A stretch of DNA of 64,000 bases from Gammaproteobacteria bacterium (GTDB lineage: Bacteria > Pseudomonadota > Gammaproteobacteria > Steroidobacterales > Steroidobacteraceae), in the NCBI GenBank assembly GCA_028293725.1, contig JAQGOE010000019.1, positions 1 to 64,000 of the forward strand. The letters are read 5' to 3'. Below the pieces are notes generated by a model. It was given only the letters and a program-made list of their open reading frames with translations. It ran no database searches and had not been told where the DNA came from. A program made the position numbers and the translations under genes. How positions within the stretch are numbered: position 1 is the first letter of the stretch; each line of letters starts with the position of its first letter. This document shows, one piece after another, positions 36,672-44,847 of the stretch.

Positions 36672-39035
36672 TCATGCGGCAGCCCCCACTGGGGGTTCCC
36701 TCGCTGGCCGCTCGGTCGCCCGCATCGACGCCGCCTGGATGATTCCCGCCACGTCGAGAATCAGGGCGACGGAGCCGTCGCCGAGGATGGTGGCTCCTGA
36801 AACACCCTCGACATGTCCGTAGTTGGCTTCCAGAGACTTGATCACGACCTGCTGCTGGCCGAGCAGGTCATCCACGAACAGTCCGACGCGGCGGCCGTCG
36901 CCCTCGGCGATCACGACCAGGCCCTCGTGCAGCGCACGGGCGCGCGGCTCGATACCGAACAGCTCATGGAGGCGGATGATGGGGAGGTAGTCGCCGCGGA
37001 ACGAGAAGACTTCATTGTGTCCGGACAGGCGGCTGATGCTCGTCTCCTTGAGTCGCATCGACTCGACGATGGAGATGAGCGGAATGATGTAGGTCTCGCT
37101 GCCGACCGCCACTGACTGGCCATCGACGATGGCGAGTGTGAGGGGCAGGGTGATAATGAAGCGCGAGCCTTTGCCACGCTCGCTGCGAAGCTCGATCTTG
37201 CCGCCGAGCTCCTTCACGTTCCGGCGCACGACGTCCATACCGACGCCACGTCCCGAGAGATCGGTGGTCTTCTCGGCGGTGGAGAAGCCCGGGAGGAAGA
37301 TGAGGTCGTGAATCTGGTCATCGGTGAGCACGTCGTTCTGGCCGATGAGGCCGCGCTGGCGCGCTTTCGCGAGAATGCGCTCTTTGTCGAGTCCGCCACC
37401 GTCGTCACTGACCTCGACGGCGATATTGCCGCCGCGATGGCAGGCATCGAGGTGCACCGTGCCGGCCGCGCCCTTGCCCGCGGCGATCCGCACGTCAGGC
37501 ATTTCAATGCCGTGGTCGATGCTGTTTCGGACGAGATGTACGAGCGGGTCGCCGATTTTTTCGAGGACGGTTTTATCGAGCTCCGTCTGTTCCCCGGTGA
37601 GTTTGAGGTCGATCTGCTTCCCGAGGCGCTGCGCGATGTCGCGCACCATGCGGGGGAAGCGGCTGAATACGAAGCTGATGGGCAACATGCGCACGCGCAT
37701 GACGCTTTCCTGCAGCTCGCGGGTGTTGCGTTCGAGCTGGGCGAGGCCGGCGCGCAGCTTCTCGGCGTTTGCGCCTTCGAACGCGGCGCCGAGCTGGCTG
37801 AGCATCGCCTGGGTGATCACGAGCTCGCCGACGGTGTTCATGAGCTCGTCGATTTTCTCGACACTGACGCGGATCGAGCCGGAGTCGCCGACTGCGCCGA
37901 TGGAAGCATCGGGCTTGGCTGACGGGACGGCTGTCAGGGTGGGCGCGGTGGCGGTCGGGGCAGCCGCTGCGGCAGCGGGCGCAGCGGGTTCGTGTTTGGG
38001 TTCTTCGGCGGCCGGCGACCGAGCGGCGACCGAGCGGCCAGCGAGGGAACCCCCAGCGGGGGCTAGCGACTGAGCGGTCAGCGAAGGAACCCCCAGCGGG
38101 GGCGAGGGAATCCCCAGCGGGGGTGTGTTGCCGGACAGGATGGCGTCCGCGACGATGTTGCTGGCGGTCACCTCGGTTGGCGCACTGGCGCTCGCGGCAG
38201 CGACGACAGGCGCTGCGGCCGTTTCGGCACCGACGCGACGCAACTCGAGATCGCAGTCGCCTTCGGCCCACTCAAACACCTGTTTGATGGCGTCTTCGCT
38301 GACGTCGCCGGCGAGTTCGAGTTTCCAGGCGAGATAGCAGCTTTGCGCGTCGAGAGCGGCGAAGGCGGGCAGGGCGCTCGTGTCGACTTCTACCTTCAGC
38401 TCACCCAGTTCGGCGAGCTCGCGCATCATGCGCAACGGATCATTGCCGCGGGCGAACAGCTCACGGTACGGGCGGAAGGAGATTTCCCAGTGTTTGGCTA
38501 CCGCCGCGACGACGGGCGCCGGCGCGACCGAGCGGCCAGCGAGGGAATCCCCAGCGGGGGCGACCGATACCGGCGCGGGCGACGGAGCCGGCGGAGGAGC
38601 AACCGCCACCGGCGCCACCACAGCAGGCTTCGCCGGCGCGTTATTTTTCTGCGCGATTATGAGCTCGACATCGAATTGGATGTCGGAGACCCGCTGCATG
38701 TTGAGCGGCTGTTTGGATTGCGTCGAGCGCAACATCGCGCGCATGACGTCCACGGTCTTCAGCAGCAGGTCCGAGATATCGAGTGAGACCTGCATGCCGC
38801 CGCTGCGCAGCTCATCGAGCAGCGTCTCGCAGCTGTGCGTGAAGGAGGCGATGTCGGAGAAACCGAAGGTCGCGCTGCCACCCTTGATGGAATGCGCGAC
38901 GCGGAAGATGGTGTTGATCAGCTCGGGCTCGGGCGCGCCGATGTCGAGCTTGAGGAGGGCGGCCTCCATCGAGTCGAGCGCCTCGAAGCTCTCTTCGAAG
39001 AACGCGTCGTGAAACTGTGTCAGGTCTATCGTCAT
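36672..39035 (-). CDS. cheA: Chemotaxis histidine kinase CheA
   Basis: CheA phosphorylates CheY and CheB. From MTIDLTQFHDAFFEESFEAL at 39035 it has 787 residues: HPt with His48 in RVAHSIKGGSATFG, an additional domain (about 175-260, SFRPYRELFARGNDPLRMMR), dimerisation helices, ATPase (LVRNSIDHGIE, SDDGGGLDKERIL, GRGVGMDVV) and CheW-like P5. The long Ala/Pro linkers at about 120-165 and 300-390 and the extreme C-terminus (ATERPAREPPVGAAA) are built from a DNA repeat also found in flhF. The ATG overlaps the STAS gene stop. Confidence 0.95.
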   Translation of the reverse strand: MTIDLTQFHDAFFEESFEALDSMEAALLKLDIGAPEPELINTIFRVAHSIKGGSATFGFSDIASFTHSCETLLDELRSGGMQVSLDISDLLLKTVDVMRAMLRSTQSKQPLNMQRVSDIQFDVELIIAQKNNAPAKPAVVAPVAVAPPPAPSPAPVSVAPAGDSLAGRSVAPAPVVAAVAKHWEISFRPYRELFARGNDPLRMMRELAELGELKVEVDTSALPAFAALDAQSCYLAWKLELAGDVSEDAIKQVFEWAEGDCDLELRRVGAETAAAPVVAAASASAPTEVTASNIVADAILSGNTPPLGIPSPPLGVPSLTAQSLAPAGGSLAGRSVAARSPAAEEPKHEPAAPAAAAAAPTATAPTLTAVPSAKPDASIGAVGDSGSIRVSVEKIDELMNTVGELVITQAMLSQLGAAFEGANAEKLRAGLAQLERNTRELQESVMRVRMLPISFVFSRFPRMVRDIAQRLGKQIDLKLTGEQTELDKTVLEKIGDPLVHLVRNSIDHGIEMPDVRIAAGKGAAGTVHLDACHRGGNIAVEVSDDGGGLDKERILAKARQRGLIGQNDVLTDDQIHDLIFLPGFSTAEKTTDLSGRGVGMDVVRRNVKELGGKIELRSERGKGSRFIITLPLTLAIVDGQSVAVGSETYIIPLISIVESMRLKETSISRLSGHNEVFSFRGDYLPIIRLHELFGIEPRARALHEGLVVIAEGDGRRVGLFVDDLLGQQQVVIKSLEANYGHVEGVSGATILGDGSVALILDVAGIIQAASMRATERPAREPPVGAAA
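36682..36720 (-). repeat. GC-rich palindromic repeat at the 3' end of cheA
   Basis: One element, reading on the plus strand as GCCCCCACTGGGGG followed by TTCCCTCGCTGGCCGCTCG and GTCGCC. It encodes the last residues of CheA. Its orientation is opposite to the copies in the cheA and flhF linkers. Confidence 0.8.
38015..38124 (+). repeat. Cluster of GC-rich palindromic repeat modules in the cheA linker
   Basis: Three copies of the 21-bp module GARGGAAYCCCCAGCGGGGGC, with CCCC/GGGG self-complementary arms, are mixed with GACYGAGCGGYYAGC modules. On the coding strand the modules are read in more than one frame (PAGGSLAGRSVA, and PPLGVPSLTAQS), so the repeat is a DNA entity rather than a conserved peptide. 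Confidence 0.8.
38526..38561 (+). repeat. GC-rich palindromic repeat, single copy in the first cheA linker
   Basis: A single element: GACCGAGCGGCCAGC then GAGGGAATCCCCAGCGGGGGC. It encodes APAGDSLAGRSVA in the linker between HPt and the next domain. Confidence 0.8.
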
Positions 39036-39406
39036 GGGGCGGTCGTCGGAAGTTTGAGGAGGGAGCTCAGACCGAGGAGCTTCGCCGCCGCTGCCAGGGA
39101 GGGCGCTGCACCGCGCCACTGCACCTGCCGCCCGAGCGACTCGCGCTCACGAACGAATGTTGCGATGACCTGCAGGCCGGCCGTATCGATGCGTTGTACG
39201 GAGCCGATGTCGAGAGTGACTACACCAGTGTCGTCGAGCAGCTTCGCCAGTCCGGACTTCAGCGTGCTGGCATCCGCGACCGTGCATTCGGCGGCAACGG
39301 CAAACGCACCGCTTGCCGCGTTATGTTCGGTTTCCGCGCCAGGCGTTTTGGCGGCGCGCCCACGGCGGGTGGTGCGAGTCGCGGCCCCTTGCTTGCGTTT
39401 GTTCAT
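39032..39406 (-). CDS. STAS-domain protein
   Basis: A 124-residue protein with a Lys/Arg-rich N-terminus (1-30) and a STAS fold (about 35-124: VVTLDIGSVQRIDTAGLQVI), the anti-sigma-antagonist-like fold often placed next to cheA. The Ser of classic STAS phosphorylation (DSAG) is replaced by Thr in IDTAGL. It overlaps cheA by 4 bp and is the first gene after a sigma-28-type site. Its partner is unknown. Confidence 0.87.
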   Translation of the reverse strand: MNKRKQGAATRTTRRGRAAKTPGAETEHNAASGAFAVAAECTVADASTLKSGLAKLLDDTGVVTLDIGSVQRIDTAGLQVIATFVRERESLGRQVQWRGAAPSLAAAAKLLGLSSLLKLPTTAP

Positions 39407-39450
39407 GGCAGTGGATTATGAAAAAGGTCGCTGCTACGGCTGCACACTCA

Positions 39451-39478
39451 GTATCGGCTCCCGTGGCTCGCCCCTTGA
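39451..39478 (-). promoter_or_regulatory. Sigma-28-type candidate promoter of STAS-cheA-cheW-MCP
   Basis: The minus strand reads TCAAGGGG-N12-GCCGATAC. The -10 matches 7 of 8; the -35 is weaker (TCAAG) and spacing is one base longer than consensus. The start near 39444 gives a leader of about 38 nt. Confidence 0.5.
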
Positions 39479-39527
39479 GGGTGCGTTGCGGAAAGTAGAC
39501 GTAGTTCCGCTCGCCGTTACGGCTGGC

Positions 39528-39944
39528 TCAAATACGTACCGGGCCCGAAGATCCGTGCAGGCGCCGCACCAACTCGGCCTCGGCCAGCGACAAGCCGCAG
39601 CCGGCCATGAGCTCTTCGCGCGATGCGCCGCCCTTGGCGAGGCGGATGGCCATCTGGTAGCTGGCCGAGGGACCGTTGCCCGTGGGGGGCAGCGCTGGGC
39701 GCTCGAGCCGGTCTCCCAGCTGGGAAATCGTGGTCTTGGTCGCGTCGACCCGGGCTTCCAGGGACGCGAGCCGTTGCAGCACGGTGTTTGTTTGGGACAG
39801 CACCTGGGCCGTTTGCACCTGTATGGCGCGCCGCCAGGAGGTGAAGGCGAAGGCGGCGACGACGAAGGAAAACAACAGAAAAACGGCGCGCCCGGCGACG
39901 AGCAGGAATTCAACGGAGGTCAATTCGGCGGCTGGCAGACTCAT
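39528..39944 (-). CDS. DUF2802 membrane-anchored protein
   Basis: A 138-residue protein with one N-terminal membrane helix (FLLVAGRAVFLLFSFVVAAF, about 13-33), a coiled-coil segment (VLSQTNTVLQRLASLEARVD) and a C-terminal DUF2802 motif (YQMAIRLAKGGASREELMAG then CGLSLAEAELVRRLHG). This family is commonly found beside motC/motD or cheA in gammaproteobacteria; its role is not defined. CAGGAG precedes the ATG, with an inverted repeat beside it. Confidence 0.82.
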   Translation of the reverse strand: MSLPAAELTSVEFLLVAGRAVFLLFSFVVAAFAFTSWRRAIQVQTAQVLSQTNTVLQRLASLEARVDATKTTISQLGDRLERPALPPTGNGPSASYQMAIRLAKGGASREELMAGCGLSLAEAELVRRLHGSSGPVRI

Positions 39945-39958
39945 GGGCGCTTAGCTCC

Positions 39959-39974
39959 TGTGAACACGTTCACA
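39959..39974. promoter_or_regulatory. Inverted repeat upstream of the DUF2802 gene
   Basis: TGTGAAC-AC-GTTCACA is a perfect 7-bp inverted repeat next to the Shine-Dalgarno of the DUF2802 gene. It could be an operator or an RNA hairpin affecting ribosome access. Chance cannot be ruled out. Confidence 0.3.
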
Positions 39975-40034
39975 CTTGCCGCGCAGGCTCGAGTCAGATG
40001 TCGGAAAACCGGCGCGGTCAGGCAGTTGTGTTAT

Positions 40035-41315
40035 TCAGGGTGCAGGAACCATGCCATTGCCGGCGACGTGCGCGCCGGATGTCGACAGCGTCACATTTGA
40101 TGTTGCCCGCGCCGCCGTGGCCTCAGTAGGCGCGGCCCGTGGGGGCGCCACACGACCGGGGAGTTGGGCCGGCTCGCCGGGGGCGGCCAATGTTGCTTGA
40201 GTGGCGGGGGCCGGGAAGGCCGTAGCCGGGGTGCCACCGTCTGATGCCGGCTGCCGGGCCGTGACGGTACCGGCGGACGTCGCGGCACCGGCAGGCGTTG
40301 CAGTGCCGGCGGACGCCGCGGGGTCTGGCAGGAACGGCATGGCGTTAGCTGCCGCGCCGGGTTGCAGTGCTGTTGCGTTGTTTGTGGCTGCCGCTGGCGG
40401 GGCGCCCGTCGAGGAGGGGATCGGGCTCGGGCCGCCCGGTTGGTCGGCTGGGGACTTCTGCCGTTGCAACTCCGTTGACAGGATCACGACTACCACGCGC
40501 CGGTTGGCGTTGCGTCCCGGCTCGGTGTCATTGGGCTGCACGGGGCGCGTGTCGCCGTAGCCGATTACGGCGAGCCGCTCGGGGCCGACGCCCTGTGCCT
40601 GGAGCACCCGTACTACGCTGCCGGCGCGGGCGGCTGAAAGCTCCCAGTTCGAATAAAACGCTACCGTACTGATTGGCTTGTTGTCCGTGTGTCCCTCCAC
40701 CCGGATCGGGTTCGGGAATGGGGCCAGTGCGCCGCCCAGACGTTGGATGACGTCCACCGCATAGGGAGCGAGGTGCGCGCTACCGCTGGGGTAGAGGATG
40801 TCCGTCTTGATCTCGACCTCGATCCAGAACTCCGTGCGACGCACGACGACGAGGTTCTGCTTGACGAGGTCATCCATGGCGCGAGTGACTTCGTCGGCCA
40901 GGCGCTGGAGTGCGGCCGCGGCGGCGGCGCCTGCCCCGGACAGGTGGTTTGCTATCGGCGAGGCGCCTGCCTGTTGGTTGCCGCCCTGGACAGGGACTGG
41001 CGCGAGTGACGAGCGCTGCTGTCCCTGCAGTGTGGACTGGACGATGGAGGCATCGATCTCCGCGCCCGAGCCATTGGGCTTTTCGCCCACCTGGATCGGG
41101 TCCATGGTGCGCGGGGCGCCCCGGAACGCGGCAAACAGCGAATCCGACAGCACCCGGTACTTGCCGGCGTTGACGGAGGAAATCGCGTACATGACCACGA
41201 AAAACGCGAGCAGCAACGTAACGAGATCGCCATAGGGGATGGCCCACGCTTCGTGGTTGGTATGCTCGTCGTGGCGCCGGATACGCCGCGTCATGACAGG
41301 CTTCTTGCGACTCAT
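40035..41315 (-). CDS. motD: Flagellar motor stator protein MotD (MotB-like)
   Basis: MotD is the MotB-type stator subunit that anchors to peptidoglycan. The 426-residue chain has Lys/Arg-rich N-terminus, one TM (about 28-47) with the proton-carrying Asp30 in PYGDLVTLLLAFF, and an OmpA domain (about 170-285: IRVEGHTDNKPI, ELSAARAGSVVRVL, GRNANRRVVVVIL). An unusual Pro/Ala/Thr-rich tail of about 140 residues follows. The start at 41315 overlaps nothing and follows motC by 8 bp. Confidence 0.93.
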   Translation of the reverse strand: MSRKKPVMTRRIRRHDEHTNHEAWAIPYGDLVTLLLAFFVVMYAISSVNAGKYRVLSDSLFAAFRGAPRTMDPIQVGEKPNGSGAEIDASIVQSTLQGQQRSSLAPVPVQGGNQQAGASPIANHLSGAGAAAAAALQRLADEVTRAMDDLVKQNLVVVRRTEFWIEVEIKTDILYPSGSAHLAPYAVDVIQRLGGALAPFPNPIRVEGHTDNKPISTVAFYSNWELSAARAGSVVRVLQAQGVGPERLAVIGYGDTRPVQPNDTEPGRNANRRVVVVILSTELQRQKSPADQPGGPSPIPSSTGAPPAAATNNATALQPGAAANAMPFLPDPAASAGTATPAGAATSAGTVTARQPASDGGTPATAFPAPATQATLAAPGEPAQLPGRVAPPRAAPTEATAARATSNVTLSTSGAHVAGNGMVPAP

Positions 41316-41323
41316 GACACGCG

Positions 41324-42064
41324 CTAGTGCAGGTATCCCTGCAGCTTCGCTTCGATAGAGCGCGGATTCTCGCCCTGCGCTATACATAACATACCGTCGA
41401 TCACCATCTCCCGGAATTGTGTCTGCCGGTGAATGATGGCTTTGAGTTTGGAGGCGACGGGCAGAAAGAACAGGTTCGCGAAGCCGATGCCATAGACCGT
41501 GGCGGTGAACGCCGCGGCGATGCCATGCCCGAGCTTGCTCGGATCAGCCAGGTTCTGCAGTACTGCCATGAGACCCAGCACCGCTCCGATGATGCCCAGG
41601 GTCGGTGAATATATGCCCATTCCTTCGAACACCTTCGCCGCACTCGTGTCGGCGTGCTCCCGCATGTTGAGTTCAACGTACATCACGGCGCTGATGCTAT
41701 CTGGCTCGCTGCCGTCGACGACCAGTTGCAGCGCCTTCTTCACGAAATCGTCCGGCTCTTTGGCGATCGTGGGCTCGAGCCCGAGCAGCCCCTGTTTGCG
41801 CGCCGTGTTGCTCCACTCGACGATCTTGGTGATGAGCAGGTTGCCGTTGCTGGCCGGGGGACGCATGATCCACGGGAAAATCTTGAGCGCGCGCCGCATG
41901 ACCGGCAGCGGCGTTTGAATGAAGATGGCTGCGATGGTCCCCACGACCACGATCATGAAAGCGGCCGACGAGACGAGCGCCATGAGGCCGGCGCCTTTCA
42001 ACACGGCGCCGACCAGGATGGCGTTCAGGGCGAGCACCAGGCCGACGATGCTCAGAATGTCCAC
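41324..42064 (-). CDS. motC: Flagellar motor stator protein MotC (MotA-like)
   Basis: MotC is the MotA-type proton-channel subunit. The 246-residue protein (GTG start) has four membrane segments (about 3-22, 28-50, 150-172, 182-204), a cytoplasmic loop with NTARKQGLLGLEP, and GIYSPTLGIIGAVLGLMAVL in TM3. The pair motC-motD is the second stator set of Pseudomonas-type bacteria; no motAB is in the window. Confidence 0.93.
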   Translation of the reverse strand: MDILSIVGLVLALNAILVGAVLKGAGLMALVSSAAFMIVVVGTIAAIFIQTPLPVMRRALKIFPWIMRPPASNGNLLITKIVEWSNTARKQGLLGLEPTIAKEPDDFVKKALQLVVDGSEPDSISAVMYVELNMREHADTSAAKVFEGMGIYSPTLGIIGAVLGLMAVLQNLADPSKLGHGIAAAFTATVYGIGFANLFFLPVASKLKAIIHRQTQFREMVIDGMLCIAQGENPRSIEAKLQGYLH

Positions 42065-42073
42065 GAAGGCCCC

Positions 42074-42832
42074 TTACATTCCGAGACCCGACAGCAGTGC
42101 GTCCACATCTGTCTGGCCCGAGGCGATTTCGCCCTTGGTGACACCAGGCACGGCCGGGCCGTGGCCGGCGCTCTCACCCATGGAGGCGTGCTCGACCACG
42201 TCGCCCGAGAGTCGCGAGAGATCGGTAAGAGCGATTTCGAGCTCCTCGACGAGCTTCATCACGCTGCGGATGATCTGGCCGGTGAGGTCCTGATAGCCCT
42301 GGGCAATCAGCACGTCCGCGAGATTCCGGCGGATGAGCTCGGAGTCGGCGCGCGCGGCGGGGAGAAATGCCTCGACGGCGCGCACGACCGGCACGTAGGC
42401 GTCGATCGAGCGTGCGACTCCCTCGAATCCTTGCACACCCGTCGATTGCGCGCGGTACGCGTTGATCATGTCGATGAGCGTGCCGGCCGCCTTCGAAGTC
42501 CGCTCCGCGACCGGTCCCGACTGCTCGACCAGGTCGAGAGTGCGATGGGCGGCTTCGTCCGTCATGCTGATGACGTGGTTGAGGCGCGCACGCGCATCCG
42601 GAATTTCGTTCTCGGCGATATCCGTCAGCTTCGACTCGATGCTGAAGCGTTCGAGCGCCTTCTGCAGGTCGCCGGTGAGCTTGCGCAGCTCGCCAAACAT
42701 TCCCGGCTCGCGCATGTGCACGATGTGGTCGACCGCCGCGAAGAAAGCCTTCTCGTCCTCGGTGCGCAAGGCGTCGGTGAGCGCCTCGACGCAGGCGCTG
42801 TATTCAAGTTTCAGTACCGCAAAGCTCGACAT
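42074..42832 (-). CDS. cheZ: CheY-P phosphatase CheZ
   Basis: CheZ dephosphorylates CheY-P. The 252-residue helical protein has the catalytic pair Asp182/Gln186 in YQDLTGQIIRSVMKL and a C-terminal CheY-binding helix DVDALLSGLGM. It follows cheY by 7 bp. Confidence 0.95.
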   Translation of the reverse strand: MSSFAVLKLEYSACVEALTDALRTEDEKAFFAAVDHIVHMREPGMFGELRKLTGDLQKALERFSIESKLTDIAENEIPDARARLNHVISMTDEAAHRTLDLVEQSGPVAERTSKAAGTLIDMINAYRAQSTGVQGFEGVARSIDAYVPVVRAVEAFLPAARADSELIRRNLADVLIAQGYQDLTGQIIRSVMKLVEELEIALTDLSRLSGDVVEHASMGESAGHGPAVPGVTKGEIASGQTDVDALLSGLGM

Positions 42833-42839
42833 GTTGACC

Positions 42840-43229
42840 TCACTTACCCGGGCCCAGGATCTTGTCGAGCTTTTCTTTCAGCGTTTCCGCCGTGAAGGGC
42901 TTGATGACATAGCCGTTGACTCCGGCTTGGGCGGCTTCGATGATCTGCTCGCGCTTGGCTTCCGCCGTCAGCATGAGGACCGGCATCTTGGCGAGCTTGG
43001 CATCGGCGCGCACCGCCTTGATCAGGTCGAGGCCGGGCATGCCCGGCATGTTCCAATCCGTGATCAGGAAGTCGAAGCTGCCCGCCTGCAGCATGGGCAG
43101 CGCGGTCTTGCCGTCGTCCGCCTCATCGACGTTGGGATAGCCGAGGTCGTGCAGCAGATTTTTGATAATACGCCGCATGGTCGAGAAGTCATCGACCACC
43201 AGGAATTTCAGATCTTTGCTCACAACCAT
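42840..43229 (-). CDS. cheY: Chemotaxis response regulator CheY
   Basis: CheY-P binds FliM to switch rotation. The 129-residue receiver has [14 protein letters not shown], phospho-acceptor Asp58 in [19 protein letters not shown] and [11 protein letters not shown], the classical CheY set. The ATG at 43229 follows GGAG; a longer upstream frame is rejected. It lies 11 bp after fliA. Confidence 0.97.
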   Translation of the reverse strand: MVVSKDLKFLVVDDFSTMRRIIKNLLHDLGYPNVDEADDGKTALPMLQAGSFDFLITDWNMPGMPGLDLIKAVRADAKLAKMPVLMLTAEAKREQIIEAAQAGVNGYVIKPFTAETLKEKLDKILGPGK

Positions 43230-43240
43230 TCTCCTGCCAC

Positions 43241-43969
43241 TTACGCCTGCGCTTCTACGCGTCCATCGCGCCAATCCGCCAACCGCGCCTTCAGTCTCAC
43301 GAGCGCCTGGCCATGTAACTGGCAAGCGCGCGATTCCGTAACTTTCAACACCGCCCCGATCTCTTTCAGGTTCAGCCCGTCGGTGTAGTACAACGACATG
43401 ACCAACCTCTCCCGCTCCGGCAGGCTGTCGATCGCCTGCGCGAGCGCCAATCTGAACCGGTCGTCCGAGGTCTCGCGGAATGGATCCGCGGAACCCGCCG
43501 CCGTCGCCGCCGTCATATCGTCGAGCGTCGCGAGCCGGCAGCTCGCCGCGTCCTGGACGATCGAGTGATACTCACTCAACGGCACACCCATTCGTTCCGC
43601 GATCTCGGCGTCCCGCGCATCGCGTCCCGTCTGGCGTTCGATCTCCTGCACTACCGCCGCCACCGCCCGTGCCTTGCGATGGACCGACCGTGGCGCCCAA
43701 TCCAACTTCCTCAAGGCATCGATCATCGCCCCGCGGATCCGGATTCCCGCGTACGTCTCGAAGCTCGCCCCGCGGTTCGCCGCGTAGTGCGAAGCCGCCT
43801 CGAGCAACCCCAGCATCCCCGCCTGGATCAGGTCATCGACCTCCACCGACGGCGGCAACCTTCCCGCGAGGTGGTAGGCGATGCGCTTCACCAGCTCGGC
43901 GTGCTGCATGATCAGCGCGTCCGCCTCGCTCGCTCCCCGATGCGCCCCGTATGCGCTCGCTGCATTCAT
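43241..43969 (-). CDS. fliA: RNA polymerase sigma-28 factor FliA
   Basis: FliA directs late flagellar transcription and is the target of both FlgM copies. The 242-residue protein has region 2 ([36 protein letters not shown]), region 3 ([13 protein letters not shown]) and region 4 HTH ([20 protein letters not shown]). Its ATG overlaps the flhG stop (ATGA). Confidence 0.97.
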   Translation of the reverse strand: MNAASAYGAHRGASEADALIMQHAELVKRIAYHLAGRLPPSVEVDDLIQAGMLGLLEAASHYAANRGASFETYAGIRIRGAMIDALRKLDWAPRSVHRKARAVAAVVQEIERQTGRDARDAEIAERMGVPLSEYHSIVQDAASCRLATLDDMTAATAAGSADPFRETSDDRFRLALAQAIDSLPERERLVMSLYYTDGLNLKEIGAVLKVTESRACQLHGQALVRLKARLADWRDGRVEAQA

Positions 43970-44847
43970 GTCACGGTTTCCAGCCGGGGCGCGCTCCTTC
44001 GCACTAACCGTTCCACGAAGAACTCAATATTTCCCCGTGGGCCCGCTGGCACTGGCCATGTATCGGCCCGCGCTGCCAGTTTCTTGAACGCGCGCGACGC
44101 CGGACTAGACGGATATGCATCACAAACCGGACGTTGCTCTCTAACGGAGCGACGCAGGTACTCGTCTTCAGGAATCTCGCCTGCGAATTCAAGCACTACA
44201 TCGAGGAAGCGTGCTGTGACGCGCTCGAAACGGTGGAAAAGCTCGGCGCCGGCGCCTGGAATACGCATCTGGTTGGCCAGCACGCGGAATCGATTCACGC
44301 CGTGATTGCGACTCAGCACCTTGACGAGTGCATACGCGTCAGTTAGCGACGCGGGCTCATCGCAGATCACGACTACAACGTGTTGGCACGCTTGTGAGAA
44401 CTGCAGCACACTATGGGCGATGCCGGCGGCCGTATCGACGATCAGGACATCAACTCGCGCGGCGAGGGTACTGAACGCCTGCACCAGGCCCAGGTGCTCG
44501 GCGGCGCTCATATTCACCATGTCAGCCGCTCCTGAAGCGGCCGGCACGACCAGGAAGCCCTGGGGCGCGGTTACGAGAATTTCATCCAACGTCCGCTCGC
44601 CGGACATGACGTGCGCCAGGGTGTAGCGTGGCGAAAGGCCCAGAAACACATCGGCGTTGGCGAGTCCCAGGTCACCGTCGAGCAGTACTACACGCTTGCC
44701 GCTTGCCGCGAGGGCCGTGGCAAGGTTGACGGAAACACTGGTTTTGCCAACACCGCCTTTCCCGCCGGTGACGGCGATGACCTGTACGGGCTGCGCCAGT
44801 CCGCTCAAGTCGGTGCTGCTGATGAGGTTGAGATCAGATGATGGCAT
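43966..44847 (-). CDS. flhG: MinD/ParA-like ATPase FlhG (FleN)
   Basis: FlhG limits flagellar number in polar flagellates and, as FleN, antagonises FleQ. The 293-residue ATPase has the deviant Walker A GGKGGVGKTSVSVNLA (28-43), LLDGDLGLANADVFLGL and VLIVDTAAGI. The start at 44847 lies inside the flhF 3' end (14-bp overlap); a longer frame is rejected as it would be read entirely within flhF. Confidence 0.95.
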   Translation of the reverse strand: MPSSDLNLISSTDLSGLAQPVQVIAVTGGKGGVGKTSVSVNLATALAASGKRVVLLDGDLGLANADVFLGLSPRYTLAHVMSGERTLDEILVTAPQGFLVVPAASGAADMVNMSAAEHLGLVQAFSTLAARVDVLIVDTAAGIAHSVLQFSQACQHVVVVICDEPASLTDAYALVKVLSRNHGVNRFRVLANQMRIPGAGAELFHRFERVTARFLDVVLEFAGEIPEDEYLRRSVREQRPVCDAYPSSPASRAFKKLAARADTWPVPAGPRGNIEFFVERLVRRSAPRLETVT

